This document shows, piece after piece, positions 7,915 through 17,549 of a stretch of DNA of 64,000 nt; within the stretch, counting starts at the first letter, position 1; every line of letters begins with the position of its first letter. The notes below the pieces were generated by a model, which saw nothing but the letters and a program-made list of their open reading frames with translations, did no database searches and was not told the DNA's origin. Position numbers and translations under genes: made by a program. This DNA is from Ruegeria sp. ANG-R (GTDB lineage: Bacteria; Pseudomonadota; Alphaproteobacteria; Rhodobacterales; Rhodobacteraceae), in the NCBI RefSeq assembly GCF_000813985.1, contig NZ_JWLJ01000001.1:1511023-1575022 (forward strand), given 5' to 3'.

Positions 7915-9410
7915 ATTTTACACGCCGCGCATTCCTCGCCTCATCAACGGCATTGGTCCTCGTTCCAGCCGCCCATGCGACGGGTGGAAAGCAGTCATTT
8001 GACCGTAACACCGTGATTGAGATGGCCCGCGATCTCGCCAGCCGCCCGTATGCCGAACGTGAAATGGTACCGCAGGAGTGGCAGGATCTCAGCTATGAGC
8101 AGTACCGCTCGATCCGCTTTCAGTTAGACAAAGGGCTTTGGTACAATACCCAATCTCCGTTCGAGGTGGATTTCTTCGCGCCGGGGCTTTACTTCCCCCG
8201 CGCCGTGCAGATTGCGACTGTCGATCACGGTCAGGTGACACCTGTTGCCTTTGATCTGGACATGTTCACCAAGAGCGAAGATGTTCCCCAATTGCCGGCA
8301 GATGAAACACTGGGCTTTTCTGGCTTCCGCCTGCGCGCCGAGATGCACCGCCCCGGGATGACCGACGAATTCTGTGTCTTTCAGGGGGCCAGCTATTTCC
8401 GCGCCATCGGGCTGCACGAGGCCTACGGCCTGTCTGCGCGCGGTCTGGCCCTGAAAACCGGCGACCCTGATGGCGAGGAATTTCCCGATTTCATTCGCTT
8501 CTGGCTTGAAAAACCCGCACCAGGACAGCGGAACATGGTGGTTCACGCCCTGATGGACAGCCCCAGCGTCAGCGGCGCCTACCGGTTTGAAATCACGCCG
8601 GGCGAGGACACCATCATGGATGTCAGCGCAACGCTATTTCCACGCTCTGAACTGACCCATGTGGGCATCGCGCCGGGCACGTCGATGTTCCTGTTCGATC
8701 AGACAAATCACAGCCGGTTTGATGATTTCCGCCCGGCGGTTCATGACAGCGACGGGTTGCTGATCCGAAACGGCGCAGGCGAGGCCCTGTGGCGGCCGCT
8801 GGCCAATCCGACGCGCCTGCAGATTTCATCATTCGTTGATATGAACCCGCGCGGTTTCGGCCTGATGCAGCGCAAACGTGAATTCTCGGACTATGCCGAC
8901 CTTGAAGCCAACTATCACAAGCGCCCAAGCTTGTGGGTCGAACCCAATGGAGATTGGGGCAAAGGCTCGGTCACATTGGTCGAGATACCCGCCGATCAGG
9001 AAATCTATGACAATATCGTCGCCTACTGGCGCCCGACAGAGCCCTATGCAGCAGGCAGTCAGGTCGATCTGTCCTATCGCCTGATCTGGGGCGAGGAGCC
9101 TCAGCGTACGCCGATGCCACGTGTGATCGACACCGCGATGGGAGACAACACCTTCGGCGAGGGCCGTCTTGCCGTTATCGATTTCGAAGCGAGCGAGTTG
9201 TTCGACGATCCCGAGGCCATCACTATTTTTGTGGATTCGCCCCACGCCGAAACATCCGATGGCGTTCTGCAGCGCAACCCCGATACGGGCGGCCTGCGAC
9301 TGGCATTCTCGTTCGAACCGGGCGATCGGAACCATGTGGAACTGCGCGCTCAGTTGCTGAAAGACAAGCAACCGGCCTCCGAGGTCTGGCTGTATCGTTG
9401 GACCTCATGA
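7911..9410 (+). CDS. opgG: Periplasmic glucan biosynthesis protein OpgG/OpgD
   Basis: A 499-residue MdoG/OpgG family protein. The N terminus MNFTRRAFLASSTALVLVP followed by AAHA is a signal peptide with a twin-arginine motif (TRRAFLA), so export by Tat is likely, as for OpgD; OpgG of enterobacteria uses Sec. The mature part shows the family blocks YRSIRF, SPFEVDFFAPGLYFPRAVQI, QGASYFRAIG and LWVEPNGDWGKGSVTLVEIP, which form the large beta-sandwich. OpgG/OpgD proteins shape the glucan backbone in the periplasm, and some are beta-1,2-glucanases. It overlaps opgC and opgH by 4 nt each. OpgG and OpgD cannot be separated confidently here. Confidence 0.9.
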   Translation: MNFTRRAFLASSTALVLVPAAHATGGKQSFDRNTVIEMARDLASRPYAEREMVPQEWQDLSYEQYRSIRFQLDKGLWYNTQSPFEVDFFAPGLYFPRAVQIATVDHGQVTPVAFDLDMFTKSEDVPQLPADETLGFSGFRLRAEMHRPGMTDEFCVFQGASYFRAIGLHEAYGLSARGLALKTGDPDGEEFPDFIRFWLEKPAPGQRNMVVHALMDSPSVSGAYRFEITPGEDTIMDVSATLFPRSELTHVGIAPGTSMFLFDQTNHSRFDDFRPAVHDSDGLLIRNGAGEALWRPLANPTRLQISSFVDMNPRGFGLMQRKREFSDYADLEANYHKRPSLWVEPNGDWGKGSVTLVEIPADQEIYDNIVAYWRPTEPYAAGSQVDLSYRLIWGEEPQRTPMPRVIDTAMGDNTFGEGRLAVIDFEASELFDDPEAITIFVDSPHAETSDGVLQRNPDTGGLRLAFSFEPGDRNHVELRAQLLKDKQPASEVWLYRWTS

Positions 9411-11278
9411 ATCGCGATCTTCATATCATGCCGCCCGAGGCCCCGCTTGCGATGCCAGCACAGAACTTTGCGCAAGGTTTCCGCGATGCGCAGGTGCCTG
9501 CGGGCCGTCGGAGACCTTCTGCCGGGTTCTGGCGCGCACTGGCCTTTTCTCCGGCGATGGCCGCCGCGCTTGGCCTGCTCTGGGTCATGTCCGACTGGTT
9601 CAGCGCCGAGGGGATCAACCTGGTCGAGGGCATCTTGCTGACGTTGATCTCGTTCAATTTCTTCTGGATATCTTTCACCGTCTGCACCGTGTTGCTGGGC
9701 ATGATATCGTTGTCCCGGCAGGAACAACCCAGACGTGAGGGCAGCCCGCAACCCTTGCGCGTGGCGCTGTTGACCCCGGTCTATAACGAAGTGCCCTGGA
9801 ACGTGCTGGGCAATGCCCGCACGATGCTTGAAGACCTGAAAAAACGCGGCGATCAGCATCATTATGCCATGTTCATCCTGTCCGACACGCGCGACCCCGA
9901 GATCGCGGCACAGGAACAGGCCAGCGTCGAGGCGCTGAGAACAACTTTGGCACCGGGGCTGGAGCTCTACTACCGCCGCCGCCCTGAAAACACGGATCGC
10001 AAAGTCGGCAACATTGCCGATTGGGTCAGCCGTTGGGGCGCAGACTGGGATGCGATGCTGGTGCTGGATGCTGACAGCCTGATGACCGGTCGCGCGATCA
10101 CCCGCCTGACGGATGCGCTGGCCCGTGATCCTGGCGCTGGTCTGATCCAGAGCTATCCGCAACTGATCGGCGCGCAATCGGTCTTTGCCCGGATGCAGCA
10201 GTTTGCCAATGGCGTCTACGGCATCGCCTTCGCGGAAGGTCTTGCACGCTGGTGTGGGCAAGAGGGCAACTATTGGGGTCACAACGCCATCATTCGCACC
10301 CGCGCCTTCGCCTCCAGCGCGGGACTGCCCAAGCTGCGGTCGTACGGCGGTCAGGACAAGCTGATCATGAGCCACGACTTTGTCGAGGCCGGGCTGCTGC
10401 GCCGCGCCGGATGGGCCGTGCGCTTTTTGCCGCGCATCCGCGGATCTTATGAAGAAACACCACCCACGCTGATTGACCATGCCATGCGCGACCGCCGTTG
10501 GTGTCAGGGCAACCTGCAGCACCTGAAACTGCTGGGTTCGACGGGATTCCGCGCGGTCTCGCGGTTCCATATGTTCCACGGCGCGGTGGGCTATCTGATG
10601 TCTCCACTGTGGTTCGCGCTGTTGGTGATGTGGGCGTTGATCGGTCAGGGCAAAGAGGCCTCGGTCCTGCACTATTTCAGCCCGGACAACCCGCTGTTCC
10701 CGCAATGGCCCGAAATGTCCGAGACGCGCCACGTGCTGATCATTCTGGTGATGTACGCGATGCTGCTGGCGCCGAAGGTTCTGGGCGTGGCTGCCCTACC
10801 CCTCAGCGGTGTACGCTATTCCGATTTCGGGGGCGCACGGAAGTTCTTCACCTCGTTCCTGTCCGAAGTTGTTCTGTCGATCCTGTACGCCCCGATCCTG
10901 ATGGTACAGCAGATGATCGCGGTCTTCCGAACCGCGCTGGGTATCCAAAAGGGGTGGTCCCCTCAGGCGCGTGACGGGGGCAGCTATGGCCTGCGCACGC
11001 TGATCCTGTGCCACGCGCTGGAAACCGTCAGCGGCGTGGCGCTAAGCGTTGGTATCCTTGCCGGTCTGGTCTCTGTCTGGCTGGCCCCGATCGCGATCAG
11101 TCTGGCGCTGGCGATTCCACTTTCGGCGCTCAGCGGCGTATCTGCGGGAACCGCACGCCGGATGGTCGGGATGCGCGAAGACTTCAGCGAGCCTGCCATT
11201 ACCCGTGCGGCCCGACGTTATCGCAACGAACTAAAGGACCTGATCGAAGGCAAGGGCGTCGTCACTCCGGCGGAATGA
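9407..11278 (+). CDS. opgH: Glucans biosynthesis glucosyltransferase H
   Basis: A 623-residue GT2 family membrane glucosyltransferase that builds the osmoregulated periplasmic glucan backbone from UDP-glucose. Two N-terminal membrane segments precede the cytoplasmic catalytic domain, which begins VALLTPVYNEVPWNVLGNAR. It carries the D-x-D motif in MLVLDADSLMTGRAI (about 219-233) and the acceptor/processivity block DRRWCQGNLQHLKLLG (about 364-379, the QxxRW-equivalent region). Several C-terminal membrane helices follow. ATG 9407 overlaps the opgG stop (ATGA); the longer TTG start at 9398 lacks a ribosome site. It is shorter than E. coli OpgH, lacking much of the long N-terminal extension. Confidence 0.92.
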   Translation: MNRDLHIMPPEAPLAMPAQNFAQGFRDAQVPAGRRRPSAGFWRALAFSPAMAAALGLLWVMSDWFSAEGINLVEGILLTLISFNFFWISFTVCTVLLGMISLSRQEQPRREGSPQPLRVALLTPVYNEVPWNVLGNARTMLEDLKKRGDQHHYAMFILSDTRDPEIAAQEQASVEALRTTLAPGLELYYRRRPENTDRKVGNIADWVSRWGADWDAMLVLDADSLMTGRAITRLTDALARDPGAGLIQSYPQLIGAQSVFARMQQFANGVYGIAFAEGLARWCGQEGNYWGHNAIIRTRAFASSAGLPKLRSYGGQDKLIMSHDFVEAGLLRRAGWAVRFLPRIRGSYEETPPTLIDHAMRDRRWCQGNLQHLKLLGSTGFRAVSRFHMFHGAVGYLMSPLWFALLVMWALIGQGKEASVLHYFSPDNPLFPQWPEMSETRHVLIILVMYAMLLAPKVLGVAALPLSGVRYSDFGGARKFFTSFLSEVVLSILYAPILMVQQMIAVFRTALGIQKGWSPQARDGGSYGLRTLILCHALETVSGVALSVGILAGLVSVWLAPIAISLALAIPLSALSGVSAGTARRMVGMREDFSEPAITRAARRYRNELKDLIEGKGVVTPAE

Positions 11279-12094
11279 TCAACTGCCGGGCAACCCCTCG
11301 TACCAGTCGGCCATCATATCCGCCCATCCTGTCGGCACCGTATGGCCGCCCGGAAACAGCGCGAACTCCAGCGCACTGCCTTCGGCACACCCCATCCAGT
11401 TCCGGCGCATAAACTGGCCTGTGGTTGAAAACCCGCTGGGCTTGGTATCTTCGCACTCATTGGCGACCCGCCAGATTTCCAGCCCGGCAAAGATATCACC
11501 TTGATGAAAGCGACCGCCGCCCAGAATGCGCCCTTCCAGCGGAACCACGTTATCGGTCCAGCCATGGGTATGAAACAGGCGCACGGGGCCCTCGCACGTC
11601 TCCGGATGAGGCCTCCAGAAGCCGCCCGAGACCGGGGCGTAGGCCGAAAACGTGTCCGGCGCGGCACAGGCCAGATAGTAGACCATGAACGCGCCTGCGG
11701 AGAAACCGCTCAGCACCACATGATCGGGATCAATGCCAAAGCGGTTGGCTGCATCCTGTACGGCCTCGTTTAAGAAGGCTGCCTCATCGCGCCCTTCCCA
11801 TCCCGGAAAGAAGTTCCAGCTTTGCCGCCCATTCCGCGTGGACCCTTCGGGGGCCATCACGGCGTAACCCCGGTCGAGCAGCGGCTCGACCATGGATCGG
11901 TTCTTCAGCGTGCCGGTTCCTGTGCCGCCATATCCGTGCAGAAACACGACAAGCGGCGGATTCTCGGCGGCGGGCAGCTCGATCTGATAAGCGCCCGCCT
12001 CTGTCTCGCACATCCCGTCTTCGTCGCCGCAGGTGGCAAGGGCGGTCTGCCCTACAAACGCCAGTCCGAGGGCCAGCCAGTGTTTCACACGCAT
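11279..12094 (-). CDS. Secreted alpha/beta hydrolase, PHB depolymerase/LpqC-like
   Basis: A 271-residue exported esterase. The signal peptide is MRVKHWLALGLAFVGQTALA. The mature protein has the oxyanion block VVFLHGYGGTGTGT, the nucleophile elbow LSGFSAGAF, an aspartate in HTHGWTDNVVPLEGR and a C-terminal histidine in FPGGHTVPTGW, giving a complete Ser-Asp-His triad. This arrangement belongs to the polyhydroxybutyrate depolymerase/feruloyl esterase-like family. ATG 12094 was chosen because AGAGG lies about 8 nt upstream; GTG 12097 is an alternative. Its start overlaps the rhodanese stop by 1 nt (TGATG). The substrate cannot be read from sequence. Confidence 0.83.
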   Translation of the reverse strand: MRVKHWLALGLAFVGQTALATCGDEDGMCETEAGAYQIELPAAENPPLVVFLHGYGGTGTGTLKNRSMVEPLLDRGYAVMAPEGSTRNGRQSWNFFPGWEGRDEAAFLNEAVQDAANRFGIDPDHVVLSGFSAGAFMVYYLACAAPDTFSAYAPVSGGFWRPHPETCEGPVRLFHTHGWTDNVVPLEGRILGGGRFHQGDIFAGLEIWRVANECEDTKPSGFSTTGQFMRRNWMGCAEGSALEFALFPGGHTVPTGWADMMADWYEGLPGS

Positions 12095-12594
12095 CACGTA
12101 TCCTCTTTGTAACCGTTGACGGGCAAACCCGCCCTTACCCAGCCGGGTCCTGCGGCAGAGCCCAGCATCCCTTCGGGAACATCGATTATATTGCTGAAAC
12201 CGGCCTCGGTCAGTTGATTGCTCAACCGTGCCGAACGTACGCCGCGTGCGCAGATCAGCGCGATGGGTGCCGTGCGATTTCCGCCCGTCAACCGATCCAG
12301 CGCCTGTACAAAATCATCCCGACGCATATCGATTGGATGCGCCCCGTCGCCAACACCAGTTGATCGCCATTCGCGCGGCGTTCGGATATCGATCAGGTAA
12401 ACCGCGCCCTCCTGCGCCTGCTGATGGGCGTTGGAAACCGTGATCTGGACGCCTGCATAGTTCTGCGGGATCAACCGGTATTCGCGGATGGCAAACCCAC
12501 CGACGAGAGCGCCCCCCGCCCCCAGCAAAACCCACCGGCGGGCTCTGTTGCCTTGTTCCGCCACGTTGAGCCTCCTCATTTGTTCTCGGGTCAT
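12094..12594 (-). CDS. Membrane-anchored rhodanese-domain protein
   Basis: A 166-residue protein with one N-terminal membrane segment (about 22-38, VLLGAGGALVGGFAIRE) and a single rhodanese domain. AVYLIDIRTPREWRSTGV is the substrate-loop region and ALICARGVRSARL carries the active-site cysteine. Rhodaneses move sulfane sulfur; the anchored domain probably faces the periplasm, going by positive charges before the helix. It is the first gene of a two-gene minus-strand operon with the secreted hydrolase and diverges from the mrp operon across about 155 bp. ATG 12579 is an alternative start. Confidence 0.83.
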   Translation of the reverse strand: MTREQMRRLNVAEQGNRARRWVLLGAGGALVGGFAIREYRLIPQNYAGVQITVSNAHQQAQEGAVYLIDIRTPREWRSTGVGDGAHPIDMRRDDFVQALDRLTGGNRTAPIALICARGVRSARLSNQLTEAGFSNIIDVPEGMLGSAAGPGWVRAGLPVNGYKEDT

Positions 12595-12748
12595 ATCACA
12601 GCCCGACCCCCAATTCGCGGCTCTGTTTGCGATAGATGTTCAAGATCGTGTCATCGTCCTGCAATCTGTACCATGACAGCGACCACCTGCAAAAAATGGC
12701 CCAATCGCTGGACAGTTCGGGATTTTTCCTTACAAAATCAGGACTACC

Positions 12749-15646
12749 TTGACCGCCCAGACCGGAGTATCGCACTTGTCCCTATTCCTTATCGCGGCCC
12801 TTCCCTTTCTCGGAGCTGTGTTTCCAGCCCTCCTGATCCGGGCAGGACGAAACGCAGCAGCATCCGCGGCCGGGTTGACCACCTTCCTCGCCCTCATGGG
12901 GCTGTTGATCCACATCCCCAGCGTTATGCGCGGAGATGTTGTGACGGCACGGTTCGACTGGATACCGGGGCTGGGACTGAACGCGAATTTCATGCTGGAC
13001 GGGCTGGGCTTTCTATTCGCGCTGCTGATTCTGGGCATTGGCCTCCTGATCATTCTATACGCGCGATTCTACCTGTCCCGCGAAGACCCAATGGGGCAGT
13101 TTTATACTTATCTGCTGCTGTTTCAGGGTGCGATGGTCGGAATCGTTCTGTCCGACAACGTCCTTCTTCTGCTTATTTTCTGGGAGCTTACGTCGCTTAG
13201 CTCATTCCTTCTGATCGGATATTGGAGGCATCTGCCCGAAGGACGTCAGGGCGCACGTATGGCGCTGGCGGTGACCGGTTCAGGCGGATTGGCAATGATC
13301 GCGGGGATGCTGATTCTGGGTAATATTGTCGGCTCCTACGACCTCAGCGTGATCCTGCAAAATAAAGACCTGATTCAGACATCGCCCTATTACCTGCCCG
13401 CTCTGATCCTCATTCTGCTTGGCTGTTTCACCAAGTCGGCGCAGTTTCCGTTCCACTTCTGGCTGCCGCACGCCATGGCCGCGCCGACACCGGTTTCGGC
13501 CTACCTGCACTCGGCCACGATGGTGAAAGCCGGTCTGTTCTTGATGGCACGGATGTGGCCAGTGCTGGCTGGCACCGACGCCTGGTTCTACATCGTCGCT
13601 ACAACCGGGCTGATCACCATGCTGATCGGTGCCGCCATCGCTTTGTTCAAGGACGACCTCAAAGCACTGCTTGCGTTCTCGACTGTCTCGCACCTTGGGC
13701 TGGTGACGATGCTGCTGGGCTTTGGCACCAAGATTGCCGTAGTCGCTGCCATTTTCCACATCATCAACCATGCAACGTTCAAAGCCGCCCTGTTCATGAC
13801 CGCCGGCATCATTGACCATGAGGCCGGCACACGGGACATAAAGCGGCTTGGCGGGTTGCGCCATCTGATGCCGATCACCTTCACCATCGGCACTGTTGCT
13901 GCGTTGTCGATGGCTGGTCTGCCTCCGCTGAACGGCTTCCTCTCGAAAGAGATGATGCTTGAGGAGACCGTGCACACCACCTGGCTGCACTCGCACTATC
14001 TGGTGCCGGGGCTGGCGCTGCTCGCGGCGTTGTTTTCCGCTGCCTATTCCTTCCGTTTTGTTGCGCACGTCTTTCTGGGACCCGAGCGCGAAGACTATCC
14101 GACACACCCGCACGATCCGCCCGTCGGCCTATGGCTGGCTCCGGCATTCCTTGTGGTGTTGGTCGTCCTGATCGGCCTTTACTCGGCTGCCATCGTTGGC
14201 CCGCTTGTTGCCGTGGTTTCAAGCGCGGTAGTCGGCGGTGAGAAGCTACCCTATTATTCTCTGAAGCTTTGGCACGGCTTTACACCCGCTCTTTATATGT
14301 CCGTGGTTGCGACGCTGGGCGGCTTGTTCCTGTTGTCGCTGCACAAGCGCGGTGAGCAAATCTGGAATGCACTGCCCCGCCCAGAGGCCAAGGTGATCTT
14401 CGACGCGATCATCGGCGCCCTCACCCGCCTCAGTTGCTGGATTACCGATGAGCTGCACAACGGCGTGATCAGTCGCTACGCAATCATCCTGATAACCTTC
14501 ACCGTCGGACTTGGGTATTACGCCTATTCCACTGGTACGATTGGTGTCGAAACACGCATACCTCTGCCCGCGCAGCCCATTCCAATCATCGGCTGGATCT
14601 GTCTGGTGGGCGCGACACTGGCGATCATGTGGTTCCACCGTAATCGCCTGCTTTCACTGGTGTTGATCGGCGTCGTCGGCCTGATCGTTTCGATGGCCTT
14701 CAACTATCTCTCGGCCCCGGATCTGGCGCTGACACAGATTTCGGTCGAGGTGGTGACGATGATCCTGTTGCTGCTGTCGCTGAACTTTCTGCCGACCGAG
14801 ACGCCATGGGACAGCAGCGCATCGCGCCGTTGGCGGGATGCCGCGATATCCGTTGTTGCCGGGATTGGTTCAGGCGCTTTGATCTATGCTCTGATGATGC
14901 GGGACTTTGCATTTCCGACCATCTCGGATTTCCATTTGGCGAATTCGTACAAAGGTGGCGGCGGCACCAATGTGGTCAACGTCATCCTCGTCGACTTCCG
15001 GGGCTTTGATACCTTTGGCGAGATCATCGTTCTGGGCATCGCCGCATTGATCATCTTTGCGCTGACCGAGGCGGTTCTGAGCACTAATGTTCGCGGCTAC
15101 TTGCTGAACCGCAAACCGCATTGGCCGCAATCGGGCGACTCACACCCGCTGATGATGGTTGTCGCCACACGGGTGATGATGCCGATTGCCCTGATGGTTG
15201 GCGCTTACATCTTCTTCCGCGGCCATAACCAGCCCGGCGGCGGCTTTATCGCCGGCCTGATCGTCGCCATCGCCTATCTGATGCAATACATGGCAAGCGG
15301 GTACACATGGGCCATCGAGCGACAGCGGTTCTACTATCACGGGACCATCGGCTGGGGCGTCCTGATCGCCGCTGCCACGGGCTTGGGTGCATGGTTCAAC
15401 GAGCGCCCGTTCCTGACCAGCGATTTCGGCTATATCCACTGGCCACCACTGGAGGAGTTCGAATGGGCCACCGCAATCCTGTTCGATACCGGGGTATTCC
15501 TTGCGGTTCTGGGTGCCGTGATGCTAGCGCTCGACAGTCTGTCACGCTTTGCGTGGCAGCCGGGAATGGCGCAGGAATTCCCGATGGATATCAACCCGCT
15601 GCGGGACGACCCTCCTGAAGAAGAACAAGAGAAGGAGCAGGCCTGA
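12749..15646 (+). CDS. mrpA: Mrp/Mnh antiporter subunit A fused to subunit B
   Basis: A 965-residue polytopic protein. The first part is the NuoL-like MrpA core, with FWELTSLSSFLLIGYWRH, FHFWLPHAMAAPTPVSAYLH and HATFKAALFMTAGIIDHEAGT containing the conserved Glu, Lys and His residues of the proton path. From about residue 800 it continues into an MrpB/MnhB domain (HNQPGGGFIAGLIVAIAYLM). Such MrpAB (PhaAB) fusions are known in alphaproteobacteria. The apparent start is TTG, with AGGA 5 nt upstream and no good ATG nearby. The Mrp complex exchanges Na+ or K+ for protons across the inner membrane. mrpC follows with a 1-nt stop/start overlap. Confidence 0.93.
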   Translation: MTAQTGVSHLSLFLIAALPFLGAVFPALLIRAGRNAAASAAGLTTFLALMGLLIHIPSVMRGDVVTARFDWIPGLGLNANFMLDGLGFLFALLILGIGLLIILYARFYLSREDPMGQFYTYLLLFQGAMVGIVLSDNVLLLLIFWELTSLSSFLLIGYWRHLPEGRQGARMALAVTGSGGLAMIAGMLILGNIVGSYDLSVILQNKDLIQTSPYYLPALILILLGCFTKSAQFPFHFWLPHAMAAPTPVSAYLHSATMVKAGLFLMARMWPVLAGTDAWFYIVATTGLITMLIGAAIALFKDDLKALLAFSTVSHLGLVTMLLGFGTKIAVVAAIFHIINHATFKAALFMTAGIIDHEAGTRDIKRLGGLRHLMPITFTIGTVAALSMAGLPPLNGFLSKEMMLEETVHTTWLHSHYLVPGLALLAALFSAAYSFRFVAHVFLGPEREDYPTHPHDPPVGLWLAPAFLVVLVVLIGLYSAAIVGPLVAVVSSAVVGGEKLPYYSLKLWHGFTPALYMSVVATLGGLFLLSLHKRGEQIWNALPRPEAKVIFDAIIGALTRLSCWITDELHNGVISRYAIILITFTVGLGYYAYSTGTIGVETRIPLPAQPIPIIGWICLVGATLAIMWFHRNRLLSLVLIGVVGLIVSMAFNYLSAPDLALTQISVEVVTMILLLLSLNFLPTETPWDSSASRRWRDAAISVVAGIGSGALIYALMMRDFAFPTISDFHLANSYKGGGGTNVVNVILVDFRGFDTFGEIIVLGIAALIIFALTEAVLSTNVRGYLLNRKPHWPQSGDSHPLMMVVATRVMMPIALMVGAYIFFRGHNQPGGGFIAGLIVAIAYLMQYMASGYTWAIERQRFYYHGTIGWGVLIAAATGLGAWFNERPFLTSDFGYIHWPPLEEFEWATAILFDTGVFLAVLGAVMLALDSLSRFAWQPGMAQEFPMDINPLRDDPPEEEQEKEQA

Positions 15647-16005
15647 TGGAAGCGCTCGTAGCCTCTGCCGTAGGCGTCATGACCGCCGCCGGGATTTTCC
15701 TGATCCTGCGCCGCCGGACGTTTCCGGTGATTCTGGGTCTGTCACTGCTGACCTACGCAGTGAACGTGTTCCTGTTCGCAACCGGACGGCTTGCACTGGA
15801 TGCGCCAGCCGTTCTGAACAAATACGAGGATGTGCCCTATACCGATCCGCTGCCGCAGGCGCTGGTGCTGACGGCCATCGTGATCTCGTTCGGCATGACC
15901 GCAGTGATCGTGATGATCTCGCTGTCCGCCTATCTGTCCTCAAAAGATGACCATATCGACATGAGCGCAAGCGACAGCACGGACGCGCCGGGAGAAGACG
16001 CATGA
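15646..16005 (+). CDS. mrpC: Mrp/Mnh antiporter subunit C
   Basis: A 119-residue NuoK-like subunit with three membrane helices, opening VASAVGVMTAAGIFLILRRR and continuing through FPVILGLSLLTYAVNVFLFATGR and DPLPQALVLTAIVISFGMTA. The last block, PLPQALVLTAIVI, is the hallmark of MnhC/MrpC. It forms part of the membrane arm of the multisubunit cation/proton antiporter. It starts in the mrpA stop codon and overlaps mrpD by 4 nt, so translation is probably coupled along the operon. Confidence 0.93.
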   Translation: MEALVASAVGVMTAAGIFLILRRRTFPVILGLSLLTYAVNVFLFATGRLALDAPAVLNKYEDVPYTDPLPQALVLTAIVISFGMTAVIVMISLSAYLSSKDDHIDMSASDSTDAPGEDA

Positions 16006-17549
16006 ACCACTGGATCGTTGCGCCGATCGTCCTGCCCGCGATCCTGGCCCCGTTCATCATCATGGTGCTGCGGTACCATTTGGATTTGCAGCGCATTTTT
16101 TCGGTCGCAGGTGTGGTTGGTCTTCTGGGTATCGCGCTGACCATTACCGCGCAGGCGACGACTGGTGAAATTCAGGTTTATGAGCTGGGAGATTGGCCCG
16201 CACCGTTTGGCATCGTGCTGGTGCTGGACCGTATGTCGGCGATGATGGTGCTGTTGACCGCTTTGCTGGCCCTGCCCATTGTCCTTTACGCCATCGGCTC
16301 GGGGTGGGATGACAGAGGCAAGCATTTCCACGCCCTGTTCCATTTCCAGCTCATGGGAGTATGCGGTGCCTTCCTGACCGGCGATGCGTTCAACCTTTTC
16401 GTGTTTTTCGAAGTTCTGCTGATCGCCTCCTACGGCTTGATGACTCATGGCGGCGGCGCGGTACGGCTGAAGGCCGGGGTGCAATACGTCACCTATAACC
16501 TGCTGGGATCGACCCTGTTCCTGTTTGCGCTGGGGACCATCTATTCCGTGACCGGCACGCTTAATATGGCTGATCTCGCGGTCCGTGTGGCCGAAATCCC
16601 GCCTGAGGATACAGCTCTGCTGCGTGTCGGCGCGGTACTGCTGCTGTTGGTTTTCTGCATCAAGGCCGCTGTGCTGCCATTACACTTCTGGCTTCCCGCC
16701 AGTTACGCCAATGCACCGCTGCCTGTGGCGGCTCTGTTCGCGATCATGACCAAGGTCGGTGCCTATTCTATCTTGCGGGTATACACGCTCGCTTTTGGAC
16801 CGGATGTCGCGGTGACTGAAGGGCTGGTGGGCACATGGCTGCAACCAGCTGCCATGGTGACCCTTGCGGTGGGTGCCATCGGCATTCTGGGTTCGCAACA
16901 CATCGCGCGTATGGTTGCCTTCTGCGCCATTACCTCGATGGGCACGCTTCTGATCGCCATCTCGCTGTTCAGTGAGGTCGCAACGGCTGCCGCGCTCTAT
17001 TACATTTTCCACTCGACCCTTGCGACAGCACTGCTGTTTCTTGTGGCGGACATGGTGATGGAACGCCGCGGCGGAGCCATCGCGCCAACGGCACCGATGC
17101 CGCAAACCGGCCTGATCTCGGCCCTGTTCTTTGTTGGTGCAATAGCGATGGCCGGGATGCCGCCGCTTTCGGGCTTCGTCGGCAAGCTTCTGGTTCTGGA
17201 CGCATCGCGTGGCGCACCGGATGCCACCGCAGTCTGGGCAGTTATCCTGATCGGGTCCTTCGTCACCATAGTGGGTCTGGCCCGTGCGGGATCGCTGATT
17301 TTCTGGAAGAGCCATGATGCTCAGGTCGTTCCCCCGCCGGAGCCAGAAGATGAAGAGGCAACGGACATCGCCGTCGCAGCACCTGAGCCGCATCCGGGCC
17401 TCGCGTTCAGCTCGGTCTTTGGCGCGGTGCTTGGCCTGATTCTGCTGACGCTGTTTGCAGGGCCGGCATTGCAGTACACCAGTAAGACAGCAGAGCAGTT
17501 GTTTACACCCGACAACTACATCTCGGCTGTGCTAGGGAGGGAAGAATGA
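16002..17549 (+). CDS. mrpD: Mrp/Mnh antiporter subunit D
   Basis: A 515-residue NuoM/N-like polytopic subunit. Conserved proton-path segments are FEVLLIASYGLMTHGGG (Glu), KAAVLPLHFWLPASYANAP (Lys), and the AMAGMPPLSGFVGKLLVLDA block common to NuoLMN proteins. A charged cytoplasmic loop (PPPEPEDEEATDIAV) precedes the last helix. With MrpA it forms the ion-translocating core. It overlaps both mrpC and mrpE by 4 nt. Confidence 0.93.
   Translation: MNHWIVAPIVLPAILAPFIIMVLRYHLDLQRIFSVAGVVGLLGIALTITAQATTGEIQVYELGDWPAPFGIVLVLDRMSAMMVLLTALLALPIVLYAIGSGWDDRGKHFHALFHFQLMGVCGAFLTGDAFNLFVFFEVLLIASYGLMTHGGGAVRLKAGVQYVTYNLLGSTLFLFALGTIYSVTGTLNMADLAVRVAEIPPEDTALLRVGAVLLLLVFCIKAAVLPLHFWLPASYANAPLPVAALFAIMTKVGAYSILRVYTLAFGPDVAVTEGLVGTWLQPAAMVTLAVGAIGILGSQHIARMVAFCAITSMGTLLIAISLFSEVATAAALYYIFHSTLATALLFLVADMVMERRGGAIAPTAPMPQTGLISALFFVGAIAMAGMPPLSGFVGKLLVLDASRGAPDATAVWAVILIGSFVTIVGLARAGSLIFWKSHDAQVVPPPEPEDEEATDIAVAAPEPHPGLAFSSVFGAVLGLILLTLFAGPALQYTSKTAEQLFTPDNYISAVLGREE

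Noticed and set aside
9350..10732. Long open frame (460 codons) on the minus strand
   Set aside because: It lies fully opposite opgH, whose frame has clear GT2 motifs. The minus frame translates to low-complexity, Arg/Gln/His-rich sequence typical of antisense shadows in GC-rich DNA.
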